64,000 nt of DNA from contig NC_050469.1 of assembly GCF_013373865.1 (NCBI RefSeq), forward strand, positions 10,574,740 to 10,638,739, given 5' to 3'. Below are positions 24,072-34,905 of this stretch, one piece after another; position 1 is the first letter of the stretch; every line of letters starts with the position of its first letter. Both the position numbers and the translations under genes were made by a program. The stretch is from Monomorium pharaonis. Taxonomy: Eukaryota > Arthropoda > Insecta > Hymenoptera > Formicidae. The notes beneath the pieces were generated by a model, which was given only the letters and a program-made list of their open reading frames with translations, was not told where the DNA came from and ran no database searches.

Positions 24072-26801
24072 AATAAATAAGTAATAGATTAACAATACAA
24101 TTAAATAATGTAATTATTTTTTAACTAAATATTATAATACAAAATAAAGTTAGTACACACACGCACAAACGACTTTGGATTTTATTTCCGAGTTGAAATC
24201 TACATAATTAATCCTCTATTATTGAAACATACACGGGCAATTTTTCGTATAACGTTACATCGTTGAGAAAGGCATCGTGATATTTCAATCCGCGACACGA
24301 AGTCACGCAGTGGCAAATACGAGCGGGCCGTAAGCGCGATGATAATCCAGACGGTGCACAATAAAGATTCCGCATTACGCATAGTGCCCATCTAGCCGCA
24401 GCGACCGTAATAATCGCATCTAAGATAACTATGTTTTGCCGTATATAATCGACGATAATGTAATTTCTTATATGCCGCGCGCATAAAACAAGATGGATTC
24501 GAGCTGCAATTCGATCCGATCTCCGAACGGCGAGGCCGAGCGTCAGCATATATGCATTATCAACGCGTAATGATCTCCGGGCGGCTTTCGAACAATAATC
24601 ATGAATTAGCCTGTCGATGCCGGCCGTCTCGCGTCGTTTCTCCGCCGCGGAGTCGTATAAACGACGTTATTACGCAAACCTCACGCGGGGACCGTTCGGC
24701 GCGCGATCACGTGGCGGCCCCCGGGTGTGTAACGCGCGCGTCTAACTTTTATGCGGCCTCTCTCGTAGGCGCCTTGCCCTTTCACCAAATTCGACCGCGT
24801 CGTCGGTTTCTGGGAAACCCGACGTTTTCATCTGATGCGACGTGGAAACACGCCGCGTTTCGACGTCGGATACGCGACGGCGGCGACGCGCCCGACGATC
24901 TCCTCCTCGGCGCGGCGAAAGGCCGCCTCGACCTTTCGTGATGCTCATCCTCACGGATTACACCATCGCGAGGTAACCAACGCGGTACAATGTGTGTCGT
25001 GGTGTATTTCCAAGGGTCTGGTCGCCGGAATTTACGAAGAAGGAACGGCAACGCGAGGAATTCTTTACTTAATTTTTAGTAATTTAAACCCCAGACAGAA
25101 CAGGAAAAGTTATTGGGATATAAAAATGATTTCGAAATGATTATTAAGTCATTTTTCACTCAGTGATCAGTTACGATTTATTTTAACGTCATCGCAATCT
25201 GCTGTTCTGCTTGGGTAAATTAGTCCAATAAAAAAATAAATATTGTATTATTAATTATTATATGTGCTTCGATAAGCACGTCAGAAGATGTGTTTAATAA
25301 TTATTAAAATGTCAAAACATTTTATTTTTACATTTAAAGTAGCATACAGCAATGAATACGTTAATATGCAAATACGTTTTCAAACAAGCGCATAATATTT
25401 ATGATAAATGTTCATAAATATTTATTTACTTTTAACATTACATTAACATTTTATATACGTTCATTATCACGTACATAAAAAAAAAACGAAAATCATAAAA
25501 TCTATATTTAACATTTTATTAAATCATAAGTATTTTAAACAATATATTTATAGTAAGTAAAAGATTCTCGAAAGAAATATTTATATAGTAATATTTTATA
25601 AAACATTTTGTAAATCTTTTATAAATATTATATGCTGTCTAGATTAACGTCTTATCCTGAACGTGTTATATGCATAAGAGATTTAAGAAAGTTTTATTAA
25701 ATCTTCAAAAATTGCTTACATCAATCCTTTCTATAACGTAGAAAAGTACGAGTATATAATTTTCAACCGATCATAGTTACACTTGAAGGATTAAATATCA
25801 CGTACGATTTCATTTTAAATATTTTATTATTATTTTTGCATTTTTGTTTGCATTCATTAAAGTGTAACTTTCTTAGATTTCTGTTCGGAAGCAACGAAGC
25901 TCGAGATTGACGGAGGTTATTCATTTAGTTTAGTCACGGTGTGACTCTCTCGTTTACTCATTAAAAAAAAATGTAAAAAGGCGACTTGGAGTGGATCCTT
26001 GAAAGCGGATGCAGGTACTCAGACTTTTGTAGGTACGGGCTACAAGTTAGAGAGATGAATCCACCGTACATATGACTCACGTATTGAGGAGTTTGTGTGT
26101 TAACGTGTGCGCGCGCTTTCATATAAATCTGCGCGCTAATGCGCCCGACCGAATTCCATAACTTCACCTTAGACACGCGACTCGTAATCTGGCGCCATTA
26201 TTCGAGATAACGTTAACGAACAGTTGCAAATCTTCCGTTGTCAATAACGGTCGCTGGAAGAATTCTAATAGTGCAGATGATTGATGGTGCTAAGCACCTT
26301 TCGACGGGAGATGCGCAATATCGTCTGCGACAAGCCGCGGGTGCATCCGCGAAAATTGAAAGAGAATAACGGAAGAAAGGGAGATGGGTGGGAGTGGAAG
26401 AAGGCAAAAGAAACTCTCGTTAAGAGTTATGGAGAAAAGAGGAACAAATACTATTCTGAAAGTGGTGATTGTGAAGGCAACTTCGACGAAACAACGGTTA
26501 ACTTAATCGGCGATTAATTCAATCGATAAAATCGTCACGAAGCAAAATTTCTAAGTAGATATCCCGTTAGGATATTTATTAAATTATGTAACGAAATCTT
26601 GTATGCAAATTGTAATCTGCAGTTATCCATATTTACACGTAATAATAGATGTAAAGTATTGAGATTTTTTATAAAATATTGCACTTGTTTCGAAATAGTA
26701 TTTCGCAAAACTGTAACGATATGGTGAATTAACTTATTGTTGTATTTGCAAAATTAAACTTAGACGCAGACCGTTTAATAATCGAGGAAAATATTTCTGC
26801 T

Positions 26802-26802
<1 letters not shown>

Positions 26803-26840
<38 letters not shown>
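26803..26840. repeat. (TA)n microsatellite
   Basis: A nearly pure run of TA dinucleotides. Confidence 0.9.
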
Positions 26841-26842
<2 letters not shown>

Positions 26843-27779
26843 TAAAAAACATTTAAACATATAATTAATCCATATATGTTTAAAAATACAAAATTATTCC
26901 TAAATTATAATGTAGAAATATTATACAATCGGCATGGCAAAATTTTAGATTAAGAATCAACCGGTTTCTTTTACATAATTGTAAAATATTTATATTTTAA
27001 ATTTGAATTTGTCTACTTTCTGACAAATTTCAGTTTTATTGCGCATCGTACGTTTTAGTGCAATTATTTATTTAGAAATTTCACCTTAGGCGAATTCCGC
27101 CAGTTGAATTAATCGCCAATGAGACATCTTATGATTTTAGACTGTGTATTGTTTGAGGAATTAATCACCGTTTAATCGGAATGTGCTCGAAGTCATTTGG
27201 AAAGCATCAATTTAACTTAAGTTAATCAGTATTTGATCGAAGTTGTTCTCTGGATGACTTCGATCAAATTTAAATTAACTCAATCTGATAGAATCGCCTT
27301 GAGCGAAATTTCTAAATAAAAAACTTTCTCTAATCTAATCTCTCTTTTCCTTATTCTTCTAAACAACGGAGTATTAACGATTATATCCACATTGATAAAA
27401 TAACACAGATATAATTGCTTGATAAAAGTTACTGATTAATCGGAACTCGATTCAAGTCGCTTTGCGATGACTTCGATTAAATTCCAATTGACTTAATCAA
27501 CAATTGATTCAATCGAGCAGAACTGTCTGAAAATCCTAAAACAAAGTTCTTAATTATACAACTTTTCAAAATTGCCCTCTCTTTCAATCTTTTATTCCTT
27601 CTGTTTAATATGTTAAACAAAGTATCCATTATTCTATCTATGTTAATGAAATAATATCTACAAATATTTCGGTCAACGTCTATCAAATTAGTCGGAATTC
27701 GGTTAAAAATGGCCAAGGCACAGGTACCATTCAGGTAACCATGAGAGATCCCCCATCAAAGTTACCAAAGTGCCTAGGG

Positions 27780-28328
27780 AGCTGCAACGGGCCCGCGCGT
27801 GATCGCTAGTATGTGTGCGCGCGCGCGCGTGTTTGTACCTTCGCGCGCGTTGCAGCGTACCGAGCGACAGTCCGACACGAGCGTTCGCGACAGTCGCTTG
27901 AACTCTCGCCGCGCATGGGAATATACGCGATCCGTTCGGCACGGCGATCGATCGTTCGTTCGGTCGCTCACCCGTGAGGTCCCGAGAGATCGAAACGGCC
28001 CGAAACAGTCTCAGTGGTCGCGCGTGTGTGTGTGTGTGTATGCCAGTGTGTGCTGTTGACGCTGCGCGTCGATCGATCTCCCCGTGGCGGTCGGTCGGTC
28101 TCGATCATTCGACTCCGGTTTACCCCGCCGCGGCCGACGAGATCGAGAGTCTCGTGTGTGCGCGCGCGCGCGCGCGCGTATAGCGACGCGCGTCAGAAGC
28201 GGAGCCGACAGTTTACGTTTAAATTACGTCGACATCCCTCGCGGATCGGCGTAAAGGCGTGCGCGATCCGCGCGACGTGTCCAGTGCGTTTGATCGGCGA
28301 CATGTGATATGCCACACGGACGGCTACA
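27780..28328 (+). promoter_or_regulatory. CpG-rich putative promoter / 5' UTR (rhophilin candidate promoter 1)
   Basis: Dense in CpG, with (CG)n and (GT)n runs (27818-27829, 28024-28040, 28157-28178). It leads into an ATG with a good context (ctacaATG) and a short coding stretch ended by a consensus donor. The open frames within it are Arg-rich and overlap on both strands, so they are read here as leader, not protein. Confidence 0.4.
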
Positions 28329-28400
28329 ATGAACGTTCCGATCGTGGCAGGGGACGTCGTCGACGACGGCGGCGGCTTCGATCGCCCGCGATTCGTTCGG
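28329..28400 (+). CDS. Candidate first coding exon of rhophilin, promoter 1
   Basis: ATG followed by 24 codons (MNVPIVAGDVVDDGG... ending RFVR), then a perfect donor (gtaagt at 28401) in phase 0. The first recognised rhophilin exon at 52448 also starts in phase 0 (GSDPRVATCRGKL), so joining gives an uninterrupted protein of about 668 aa. The intron would be about 24 kb. The N-terminus of rhophilins is poorly conserved, so similarity cannot prove the link. The exon could belong to another transcript. Confidence 0.4.
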
Positions 28401-29087
28401 GTAAGTTGATATCGCCTCTTATTTTGGCTTCTTCTTAGCGATTTTTTTTCCACGATCGCGCGATTCCGAATTAGCGGCGAACTTATCGAAGAACGTCGTC
28501 TCGAGGATGATCGAGTTTTGGCTTTTATGCCACGATCTAGTCGTAATGCGACGATCCATCGGGATCGTCGTCGGCGACGCGTGTCGATCTCGATGCGTTT
28601 CATTCGCCGGACGATCGCTCTGTCAAAGTGCCCGCGGTACTTTCACTTTCGCTCCTATCTGTGGCGATGCATTCAGGGTCGCTGAAACACGCTGCCGAAC
28701 TAATTGTAAGTTTTATTTGCGGTTGCAATTCCCGCATACCACGCGCGTTTAGCGACGCCCGATTTTCCGATCTCTCGACGAGAGCGAGCGCGATTCGCGC
28801 GAGAAGGCGCGAGAGAGCGGGGTTCGAGCTGAACGCGAGAAAAAGGTGGTGTTAATTCTACGTCAATGTTAAAATGAATGAATATCGAAGGACAGGTTGG
28901 AGAGTGAAAAAAATTGATTTGCAACGCCACGCTCGTATATAATACATAATGAGTATCCTTCAGGCGCGCAAGTGTGATATCGAGAAAAACGTACGACATG
29001 TTAGACGTGTGTCGCATGCATATGTTAAAATTTTGTCACGATGAGCAGCCGAATGGAAATTATATTGTGCGTAGAACCTGCGACAAC

Positions 29088-29730
29088 AACACATTCCAAT
29101 CCACGCGGAATAAATTTGAGAGAGGCTGGGTCGGCAATAAAATAAATCATAATGCTTTCCATCGAGAATTATAGCTTAAAATTATAGTCCATAGAATTAT
29201 AATCTGAGATGTATCTCATTAGGGAAGGGCATTTATTTTAAAGTTATCTCTCTCTCTCTCTCTTTTAAACAATTGTTTTTATTTTTATAACATATTCCAA
29301 ATCACGAAGTAAATTTGAGAAAGAGAGAGAGAGAGAGACTGGCTGGCAATAAAATATATTTTTTTTATCGAAAATTCTAATCTAAAAAATTATAGTTTCT
29401 AGATTTATAATTTTAAATTATCTTTTTTTTATGGAAGAATATTTATTTTATAGTCTGGCTATTATGTGTCTATTAAGAATTAATTTCTACTTTGTTGGGC
29501 TCAAATAAGCAATTTAAGAATTTTTGGTAAAAGAACTGTTGAAAATAGAAAACCCAAAAATACCAATAGGACTCAGTTATGTCGATTCTTTCGACCTAGC
29601 AAAGTAGAAACCTCTCTTAATCAGTTGTTTATTTTTATGACTCCACATATCAGGTGGAATGAGTTTGAGAGACAGGTAGATTGATAATGAAAGAAATTAC
29701 ATTTTTTTTTCTCATGGAGAATTATACATT
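29088..29730. repeat. Three diverged copies of a repeat segment
   Basis: Blocks starting near 29088, 29288 and 29640 each run in the same order: a 'cat/ccatatc-caaatcacg' like start, 'aatttgagaga' or 'gtttgagagaca', a 'ggcaataaaat' or 'gataatgaaa' word, then 'atcgagaattata' or 'tggagaattatac'. TC or GA microsatellites interrupt the second. It looks like an old tandem duplication, much decayed. Confidence 0.45.
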
Positions 29731-30837
29731 TCAAAGTACATTATTCCGAAAAGGAACTTACTCTAAAATCTTACCATTGTCTACATATTAAGCAATTTTT
29801 TATTTTAATAAAATTACATTCAAATGAACATTTTATAAAAACATATGCGTACAACTTTATTTAAATTTCTAAACGCTAAGGACCTAAAGACCTACTTGCC
29901 CTAAAAGTGTAACATCACGCTTGCATTACGTGTTCGATGATATATTATCTCAGTCGTGATTTTCACGTCGAGAGGTGTTTTGATTCGCCTCTCCATAAGC
30001 GCGAGGGAATGAGCGATGTCCAGCTTTTTTTTTGTGTTATTACCCGTCGGATATTATTATGTATACTTTACACGCGAGGTACCTGAGCCATATGCGTCGC
30101 GAGATATCGAGTGCAGTTGAATCCCCGCGGCATTTTCTAGGAAGATTCCACAAAGGTACGACGCACTATAGCCATTATCATCATGGTAATAAAAGATAAC
30201 GATACTCGCCACACATTCAAAATAGCTGTAACCCGCCTGGGGATGCCAGCGTTACATTAATCATCCGTACTCGTTAACATTGCATTTTGTTTAATTATCT
30301 TATATCGTAAAATTACAGCTTTAATTGCAGCTACATTTATTTATCGGAAATGTTGTCGGACGCGTTCGTTTGAAGATCTCGCCCGCAGATACGCACGTGT
30401 ATTACGTGGATTCAAGGTTTTTTACTGACCGTCTAGCGAGCGTTGCTTACACTTAATATGTGCGTGTTGCGTCCATTTAAATGTATTATACCAGCTCAAT
30501 CTTGAAACTGATAAATAAGTGAATTTTTTTGAAATTTTTACATCTCGATAACACGACGGGAGAATTGACCTCGGTGAGCGCGATGCGGCTCTTACCTGCT
30601 TAGGCTTCATCCAATTCGCATAATTGCTTTAACGAAGTACATCGTAAAAGAGCGCGTGCCTATTGTTACCTCGCGTTCCCCAGAACGCGTTACCTTCCGC
30701 TCGACTTCTGAATGTATAAACGATAAAATTATATCCATATCTCGCGTGGATGGCGATTACTTTTCCATTAAGCGCCATTAATTGATTGCGACAAGCTCTC
30801 GTTTGAATATTTTAAATTTGATATAAATTTGAAACTA

Positions 30838-31405
30838 TAATTGTCTTTTTCTGACAAGGAAACCTCACGAACCTCTGAAAATTCTGATTTTAATGGAACT
30901 TGGCATAAATGTAGGAGTAAATACATGAACTTAGAAATTTTCTGTTTAGATTCAAAAACGGTTTGAAGGGGGTAAAACCACCCTTCGAAGGTAGAGACAT
31001 TTTTGCCTTTTCTCGATGTATCTCGTAAGCTAAACATTATTAAAAAAGGTTTTATATAAAAGTTTTACAGCATAAATATCTATATCCAACTATGCTATTT
31101 ATTTTGTTGAAAAATTTTCTTAAAAACAATATCTTCAAAAAATGAATAGCATAGTTAAATAAAGGTATTTATGCTGTAAAACTTTTGTATAAAACATTTT
31201 TTGATATTTTGATATTTTACGAGATATATTGAGAAAAGGCAAAAATGTCTCAACCTTTGAAAGGTGGTTTCACCCCTTCAAACCATTTTTGAGCACAAAC
31301 GGAAAATTTCTAAATTCATATATTTATTCCCTCTATATTTATGCCAAGTTTCAATAAAATTGGAATTTTCACAAGGTTCCCTTGTCATTCAATTTTTATT
31401 ATATT
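30838..31405. mobile_element. Large fold-back element with about 265-base arms
   Basis: The left arm (about 30838-31108) and right arm (about 31141-31405) are inverted copies around a loop of about 30 bases. Matching landmarks are acttggcataaat / atttatgccaagt, ggcaaaaatgtct / agacatttttgcc and acagcataaata / tatttatgctgt. The arms have diverged moderately, with small indels. No open frame is kept. It is a non-autonomous DNA transposon or an inverted duplication. A transcript through it would form a long hairpin. Confidence 0.7.
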
Positions 31406-32059
31406 TTTATGAACTGTAAATTATTTTTATATATACGACACTATATAATGTTATCGAGCTAAATCAGAGAATTTAATTATTAATACTGTTCGTCTATATG
31501 AAACTCTTGATTATTTTACAACACGCATAAGACACGGTCCATATGAAATTTACTGTCTCATTGAAATTCTAATCAGACAAGAGAAATTATAATTGAACTG
31601 CGAGACATGAATTGCAGAAGAAGTTATTTTTATTTAAGTAAATTGGAAGTAATTTAGAAATAATAAAGTTTCGTTTGTCATGAAAATGTATGTGAATACC
31701 GCATCATTATGAATTATAATCTTCTTCTTCTTCTTCTTCATAGAACAATCTCAGCTTACGTCACGTACTTTGTGTCGCAAAGAATATGTTGTGAAATCGC
31801 GCGGTGAGGAAAACGGTTGGCGTATGGTGCGACATTTTATGATAAAAATGCCAGATACGTCATCTAGGCGTTTATCGAGCAGCTCGTGTCCATCAATATA
31901 TTTTTAACAAGTGCTTGTTTTTATCGAGATCGGTGAGTGCGATATCGCGCATTCACGCAGAATTATCTGTCTCGCCACGAGATCAAACAGTTTTTTTTTT
32001 TTAAGTAGCCAAGTCATATCTAGTAATTAACATTTTTATATATGTATTTATGATAACCG

Positions 32060-32850
32060 AGAATAAATTCGCTGCTGGCAGGCGTGCGCAAACGGCGAAG
32101 GGTGCGCTTGTTCGTGGTCAGATCCATCTTGATACTTGCACTTGAACTCCTGCACGAAGTGATTGACCGTGCGGTTGTCGAAGTCCTCGCCAGATGCGTG
32201 TCACCCGGTGGGGAATTTGACCTCGAAGATACCATCTTCGATCATCAGGATGGACACGTCGAAGGCACCATCACCGAGATCGAAGATGAGGACGTTTCGC
32301 TTGTCGGTGGCCTTCTTGTCGAGGCCCTAGGCGATCGTGGGCTCGTTGATGATACGCAAGCCCGAGATGGTACCAGGCTCTCGGTTGCCTGACGCTGCGA
32401 GTCGTTGAAGTAACCGGGGATGATGATCACAGCATTGGTGACGGTCTTGCCTAGGTACGCCTTCGCGGTCTCCTTCATCTTTACCAGGACCATCCAACCG
32501 ACTCTCTTCAGGGTAGAAAGTCTTCGTCTTTCCTGTACTGTACATGAATCTTTGGTTTACCGCCGCCGTTTATCACGATGAACGGCCAGTGTTTCATATC
32601 GGCCTGAATGGTTGGGTCCTCGAAGCGACACTCGATCAACCTTTTGCCATCGAAAATGGTGTTGTTGAGGTTCATAGCGACCTGGTTCTTGGCGACGTCT
32701 CAGATGAAACGCTCAGAGTATAGGCTACATAGCTCGGGATCGTGCGGTTATCCTGGTCGTTGGCGATGATCTCGACCGTGCCGTACTGTAAGACGTCGAC
32801 GCAGGAATAAGTCGTGCCAAGATCGATACTGATTTTTCCGGATTTTTCTT
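32060..32850 (-). pseudogene. Hsc70 (cytosolic Hsp70 cognate) pseudogene fragment
   Basis: Read on the minus strand, pieces in changing frames follow the Hsp70 ATPase domain in order from the N-terminus: IDLGTTYSCV, EIIANDQDNRTIPSY, KNQVAMN, FEDPTIQADMKHWPF, MVLVKMKETAKAYLGKTV, YFNDSQRQAT, LRIINEP, NVLIFDLGDG, IEDGIFEVK and TTNKRTLRRLR. Several frameshifts and in-frame stops, a change in the normally invariant DLGGG to DLGDG, and an abrupt end after about one third of a normal 650-residue protein show it is not functional. It has no introns in this part and no poly-A tract at its end, so it is either a truncated retrocopy or a broken duplicate. The residues fit cytosolic Hsc70 better than the ER form. 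Confidence 0.9.
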
Positions 32851-33272
32851 TTCTTCCTCTATCAGGCTTTCGAGAGTCTTGTAAAAATTCGCGTTCAGGT
32901 CAAACGAAGAAGTCCGCGCGTTGCGATTTGCAACGTTAGTTTTAACATTTGAAAACAAGAAGCTTAAAACAACATTTTTATATATTGTTAACTTCTTAGA
33001 AATACATTTTAATCTACTTGACAAACAAGAAGCAGCAGTACACGAGATTTCGCAACTGAGAGAGAGATAAGTTCACTCGTGTAAATCTAATTGCCACCTG
33101 TATTTTTTTTTTAATTCGGAGAACGATAATTGGAAATAAATCTAAAGATAAAGTTAAGATTGCGTATTTCAGTCTGCAGCTTATCTTGCTGCTAAAATAT
33201 AATTTTTTCATTAATTTATTATTCTTATAGTTTATACATAGAAAAAAAAGTAATATAGCCAATAACATATGC

Positions 33273-33395
33273 AATTGCTACCAACTACATATAGTAAAAT
33301 ACTCAATACAATATTTACTGTTAATGCAAGTACAATGTTGATACTGCAATAGCATATATTATTGCATTGAGTATATCTGTAGTTGGCAGCCCGCA
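33273..33395. repeat. Inverted repeat, MITE-like
   Basis: Left arm gctaccaactacatatag with atactcaatacaata; right arm tattgcattgagtatat with ctgtagttggcagc. The arms are about 35-40 bases and the element about 120 bases. Confidence 0.5.
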
Positions 33396-33659
33396 ACTAC
33401 ATATCTTATTCGATATATTACTTGTTTTTTCAGTGTATAAACTGTACGCCGACAATTTTGTCAATCTCGAAACACATTTACTAACTGTATATCGAGAGAG
33501 ACACCCTTAAGATCCTCCCTCTCTTTCTCGAAAAAACCTATACAATTGGAAATATTGAAAAGGATAACGCACACAGCGCGCATTAAGATAATCGTTGGCG
33601 AAGCGACGCAACGCCTCCCGCGAGACAAAACGGACGGCTCCTCGCGCACAGTAACAAAA

Positions 33660-34160
33660 GTCATCGTGATGTGTTATACCCGCATTCCACTGTGAAAACA
33701 GAAGTGGCCGCGGATTGTGTCACGCATGAGAGGGCTAAACGTGCCGGTCGCGCGCTCACGTACTGAACCGCGCGCGCGCGCGCGCGCGCGGAGGTGAGAC
33801 GCGCGTCGCGGTGCAACGCTCGCCTCCGCGCGGTTAGCCTCCTTCGAAAGTGGAGTAACGCGCGCAAGGTCGGCGGCCAGCCGGCCGTGTGTCTCTCGCT
33901 TTTACGTCGCGGGTCTCGGGTCGCGCCCGAGAGCGTTTGTGTACATACGCATACGTACGCGCGATCTCGCGGGTCGATGCCGCTTGTCCGTGTCGAGAAA
34001 ACGGGAGCAAACCCGGGGGTAACGATCGCGCGGTTAGGTCGCGCCGACCACGACCGGAATACGCTCGAGCGGATACGCTCCGCTCTCCGCGCGTATTTAC
34101 ACGCCGCACCTTCCACCGTCTACCGTGCCGGAAATCGCGAGACGCGTAACGCACCTGTCT
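33660..34160. promoter_or_regulatory. CpG-rich block in the long intron
   Basis: Strongly CpG-rich, with a pure (CG)n run at 33769-33790 followed by a TC microsatellite at 34190-34212. It carries overlapping Arg-rich open frames on both strands, typical of base bias. It could be an alternative promoter or enhancer, but I found no convincing exon in it. Confidence 0.25.
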
Positions 34161-34419
34161 TCCCTCTCTTTTTTCCTTTTTTCAATCTGCCTCTCTCTCT
34201 CTCTCTCTCTCTTTTTCTTTTTCTCTTTCCGTTCCTCCGTAGATCTCGGTTTTTTCACGCAATCTTTGCAGTTTTTAATTTGCAGATTATTGTTTTGCAG
34301 CGATTTATTACTATCATTTATTTTGTCAATATTTATTTTGTAAAATAATTTCTACCGAAAAATATACGCTGATAAGGAAATAGTTAAAATATGCATATAT
34401 ATATATATATATGCATATA

Positions 34420-34905
34420 GTCAGCTTATTGCAGAAAATAATTTTTACAATGCTCTGTGTATTGTAAAAATTCGATATTTTCTGCAACACTCTGTGTATT
34501 GTAAAAATTCGATATTTTCTGCAATTGTCAGCCTATTGCAGAAAATAATTTTTACAATGCTCTGTGTATTGTAAAAATTCGATATTTTCTGCAACACTCT
34601 GTGTATTGTAAAAATTCGATATTTTCTGCAATTGTCAGCCTATTGCAGAAAATAATTTTTACAATGCTCTGTGTATTGTAAAAATTCGATATTTTCTGCA
34701 ACACTCTGTGTATTGTAAAAATTCGATATTTTATGCAATTGTCAGTCTATTGCAGAAAATAATTTTTACAATGCTCTGTGTATTGTAAAAAATCGATATT
34801 TTCTGCAATTGTCAGCCTATTGCAGAAATTAATTTTTACAACATTCTGTGTATTGTAAAAAATCGATACTTTCTGTACTTGTCAGCCTATTGCAGAAATC
34901 AAGAG
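34420..34905. repeat. Hairpin-forming satellite, 107-bp and 70-bp units
   Basis: Units start with gtcagc(c/t)tattgcag at 34420, 34527, 34634, 34741, 34811 and 34881. The first three are 107 bases. The next two are 70 bases because one 37-base sub-repeat is missing. The last is a fragment. Inside each unit tgcagaaaata-atttttacaat is followed after 9 bases by its complement attgtaaaaat-...-tattttctgca, so every unit can fold into a stem of about 20 base pairs. An AT palindrome (atgcatatatatata...atgcat) sits just before the array. Confidence 0.9.

Larger units (their letters stand above)
22000..27700. other. Intergenic region between dia and the rhophilin candidate promoters
   Basis: CpG-rich blocks lie near 22.0-22.35 and 24.55-25.06 kb, with AT-rich DNA elsewhere. 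No gene is recognisable. Open frames in the CpG-rich blocks lie on both strands and have biased composition. Imperfect short inverted words (for example gacttcgatcaaatt around 27.25 kb and gacttcgattaaatt around 27.47 kb) recur between 27.1 and 27.7 kb and suggest old duplicated repeat DNA. Confidence 0.45.

Noticed and set aside
33977..34018. Further rhophilin first exon (MPLVRVEK... ending before gtaacg)
   Set aside because: Phase fits, but the donor is poor and nothing else supports it.
33794..34348. 184-codon plus-strand frame, with 151- and 106-codon frames on the minus strand
   Set aside because: CpG-rich base bias and a TC tract explain the absence of stops on both strands. The composition is Arg/Ser/Ala-rich and similar to other CpG blocks.
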